From: a bacterium
GTDB taxonomy: Bacteria > Desulfobacterota > GWC2-55-46 > DRQE01
Length of the DNA stretch: 6,328 nt
Direction: 5' to 3'
Assembly: GCA_027017505.1 (NCBI GenBank)
Contig: JALUQR010000024.1
Location: 1-6,328, forward strand
The number at the start of each line of letters is the position of its first letter. Position 1 is the stretch's first letter. This document shows positions 5,775 to 6,328 of this stretch, piece after piece. The translations under genes were made by a program, and so were the position numbers. The notes beneath the pieces are model-generated. The model searched no databases. It worked only from the letters and a program-made list of their open reading frames with translations, and was not told the DNA's origin.

Positions 5775-6328
5775 TTAGCCTCCAAGTAGCGTGAGCACCG
5801 TCTGTGGCAGGAAGTTTGCCTGTGCCAGCACTGACACACCTGCCTGCACGAGTATCTGGTTTCTGGTGAACATGGCTGTCTCGTAGGCGAAGTCCGCATC
5901 TCTTATTCTGGACTCTGCTGCCTGGAAGTTCGTGAATGTAACCTGCAGGTTGCTCAGCGCTGCCTGGAGCCTGTTCGTGGAGGCACCATATATGGCTCGT
6001 GCATCGTTCACTGTCTTGAGTGCTGCACTTATGGTATCTAAAGCATTTTTTGCAGCTGTAATACCGGTCAGTGCATCTGCCGAGATATTAAGCCCGTTAG
6101 TCCCCACCGTGAGATTAGCAAGGTTTATTGCCAGCTCATCGTTGATGCTGTTCTTGAACCCTATGAACAGGGTAAGTGATGTAACCGAGCCATTTAGCAG
6201 TTTTTTACCGCCAAACTCTGTTGTCTCTGCTATCCTCTGGATTTCGCTTCTCAGCTGGTTGTACTCGTTGTTGTAGTAACTGCGTGTTGCGTCATCCAGG
6301 GTGCCCTGTGCAGCGCTTGCAGCAAGCT
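5775..6328 (-). CDS. fliC: Flagellin, C-terminal portion (5' end outside window)
   Basis: The minus-strand frame is open from the window edge to a TAA at 5775-5777, giving 183 complete codons. It starts within the conserved D1 region (AAQGTLDDATRSYYNNEYNQ, then EIQRIAETTEFGGKKLLNGS), as in flagellins at about residue 95-140. The C-terminal D1/D0 region follows: AKNALDTISAALKTVNDARA, GASTNRLQAALSNLQ, ESRIRDADFAYETAMFTRNQILVQAG and the end LAQANFLPQTVLTLLGG. Only about 50 residues lie between the two conserved halves, so the exposed D2/D3 domains are nearly absent. The full protein is probably about 280 residues (inference). Flagellin is the filament subunit, exported by the flagellar type III system with FliS. 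An internal GTG (6105-6107) is merely a valine codon. Its promoter lies outside the window. Confidence 0.97.
   Translation of the reverse strand, partial: LAASAAQGTLDDATRSYYNNEYNQLRSEIQRIAETTEFGGKKLLNGSVTSLTLFIGFKNSINDELAINLANLTVGTNGLNISADALTGITAAKNALDTISAALKTVNDARAIYGASTNRLQAALSNLQVTFTNFQAAESRIRDADFAYETAMFTRNQILVQAGVSVLAQANFLPQTVLTLLGG

Overview
The window looks like a bacterial late-flagellar locus. All recognisable genes lie on the minus strand, except a short gene end at the left edge. The lineage cannot be fixed from sequence alone. Flagellin, FlaG, FliD and FliS followed by c-di-GMP genes, together with heavy use of AGG (Arg) and ATA (Ile) codons at moderate GC, suggest a Gram-negative, environmental, possibly thermophilic bacterium of Nitrospirota or Desulfobacterota type. 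That placement is inference.

In transcription order, from high to low coordinates, the first block is flagellar: the C-terminal two thirds of a short flagellin (cut by the window edge), a 62-nt gap with a perfect 13-bp inverted repeat, flaG, fliD (filament cap), fliS (flagellin export chaperone), and a small helical FliT/FlgN-like chaperone that overlaps fliS by 17 nt.

The second block is signalling: a stand-alone receiver protein, a three-domain REC-GAF-HD-GYP protein (predicted c-di-GMP phosphodiesterase) and a PilZ protein (predicted c-di-GMP receptor) starting 2 nt after it. Just upstream of this block is a near-perfect flagellar sigma-28 (FliA) promoter, 8/8 at -35, 11-nt spacer and 7/8 at -10. 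This suggests that c-di-GMP breakdown and sensing are switched on with the late flagellar genes.

The left end is unrelated housekeeping or accessory DNA: a small exported Met-rich protein with its own likely promoter and strong ribosome binding site, a tRNA-Leu(UAA) with encoded CCA and its own likely sigma-70 promoter, and the last 32 codons of a convergent plus-strand gene.

No mobile element, CRISPR array, rRNA or transposase was seen. No gene-free stretch exceeds 300 bases. The most noteworthy items are the sigma-28 promoter driving a phospho-signal and c-di-GMP module, the alternative-structure hairpin between flagellin and flaG, and the Met-rich exported protein.
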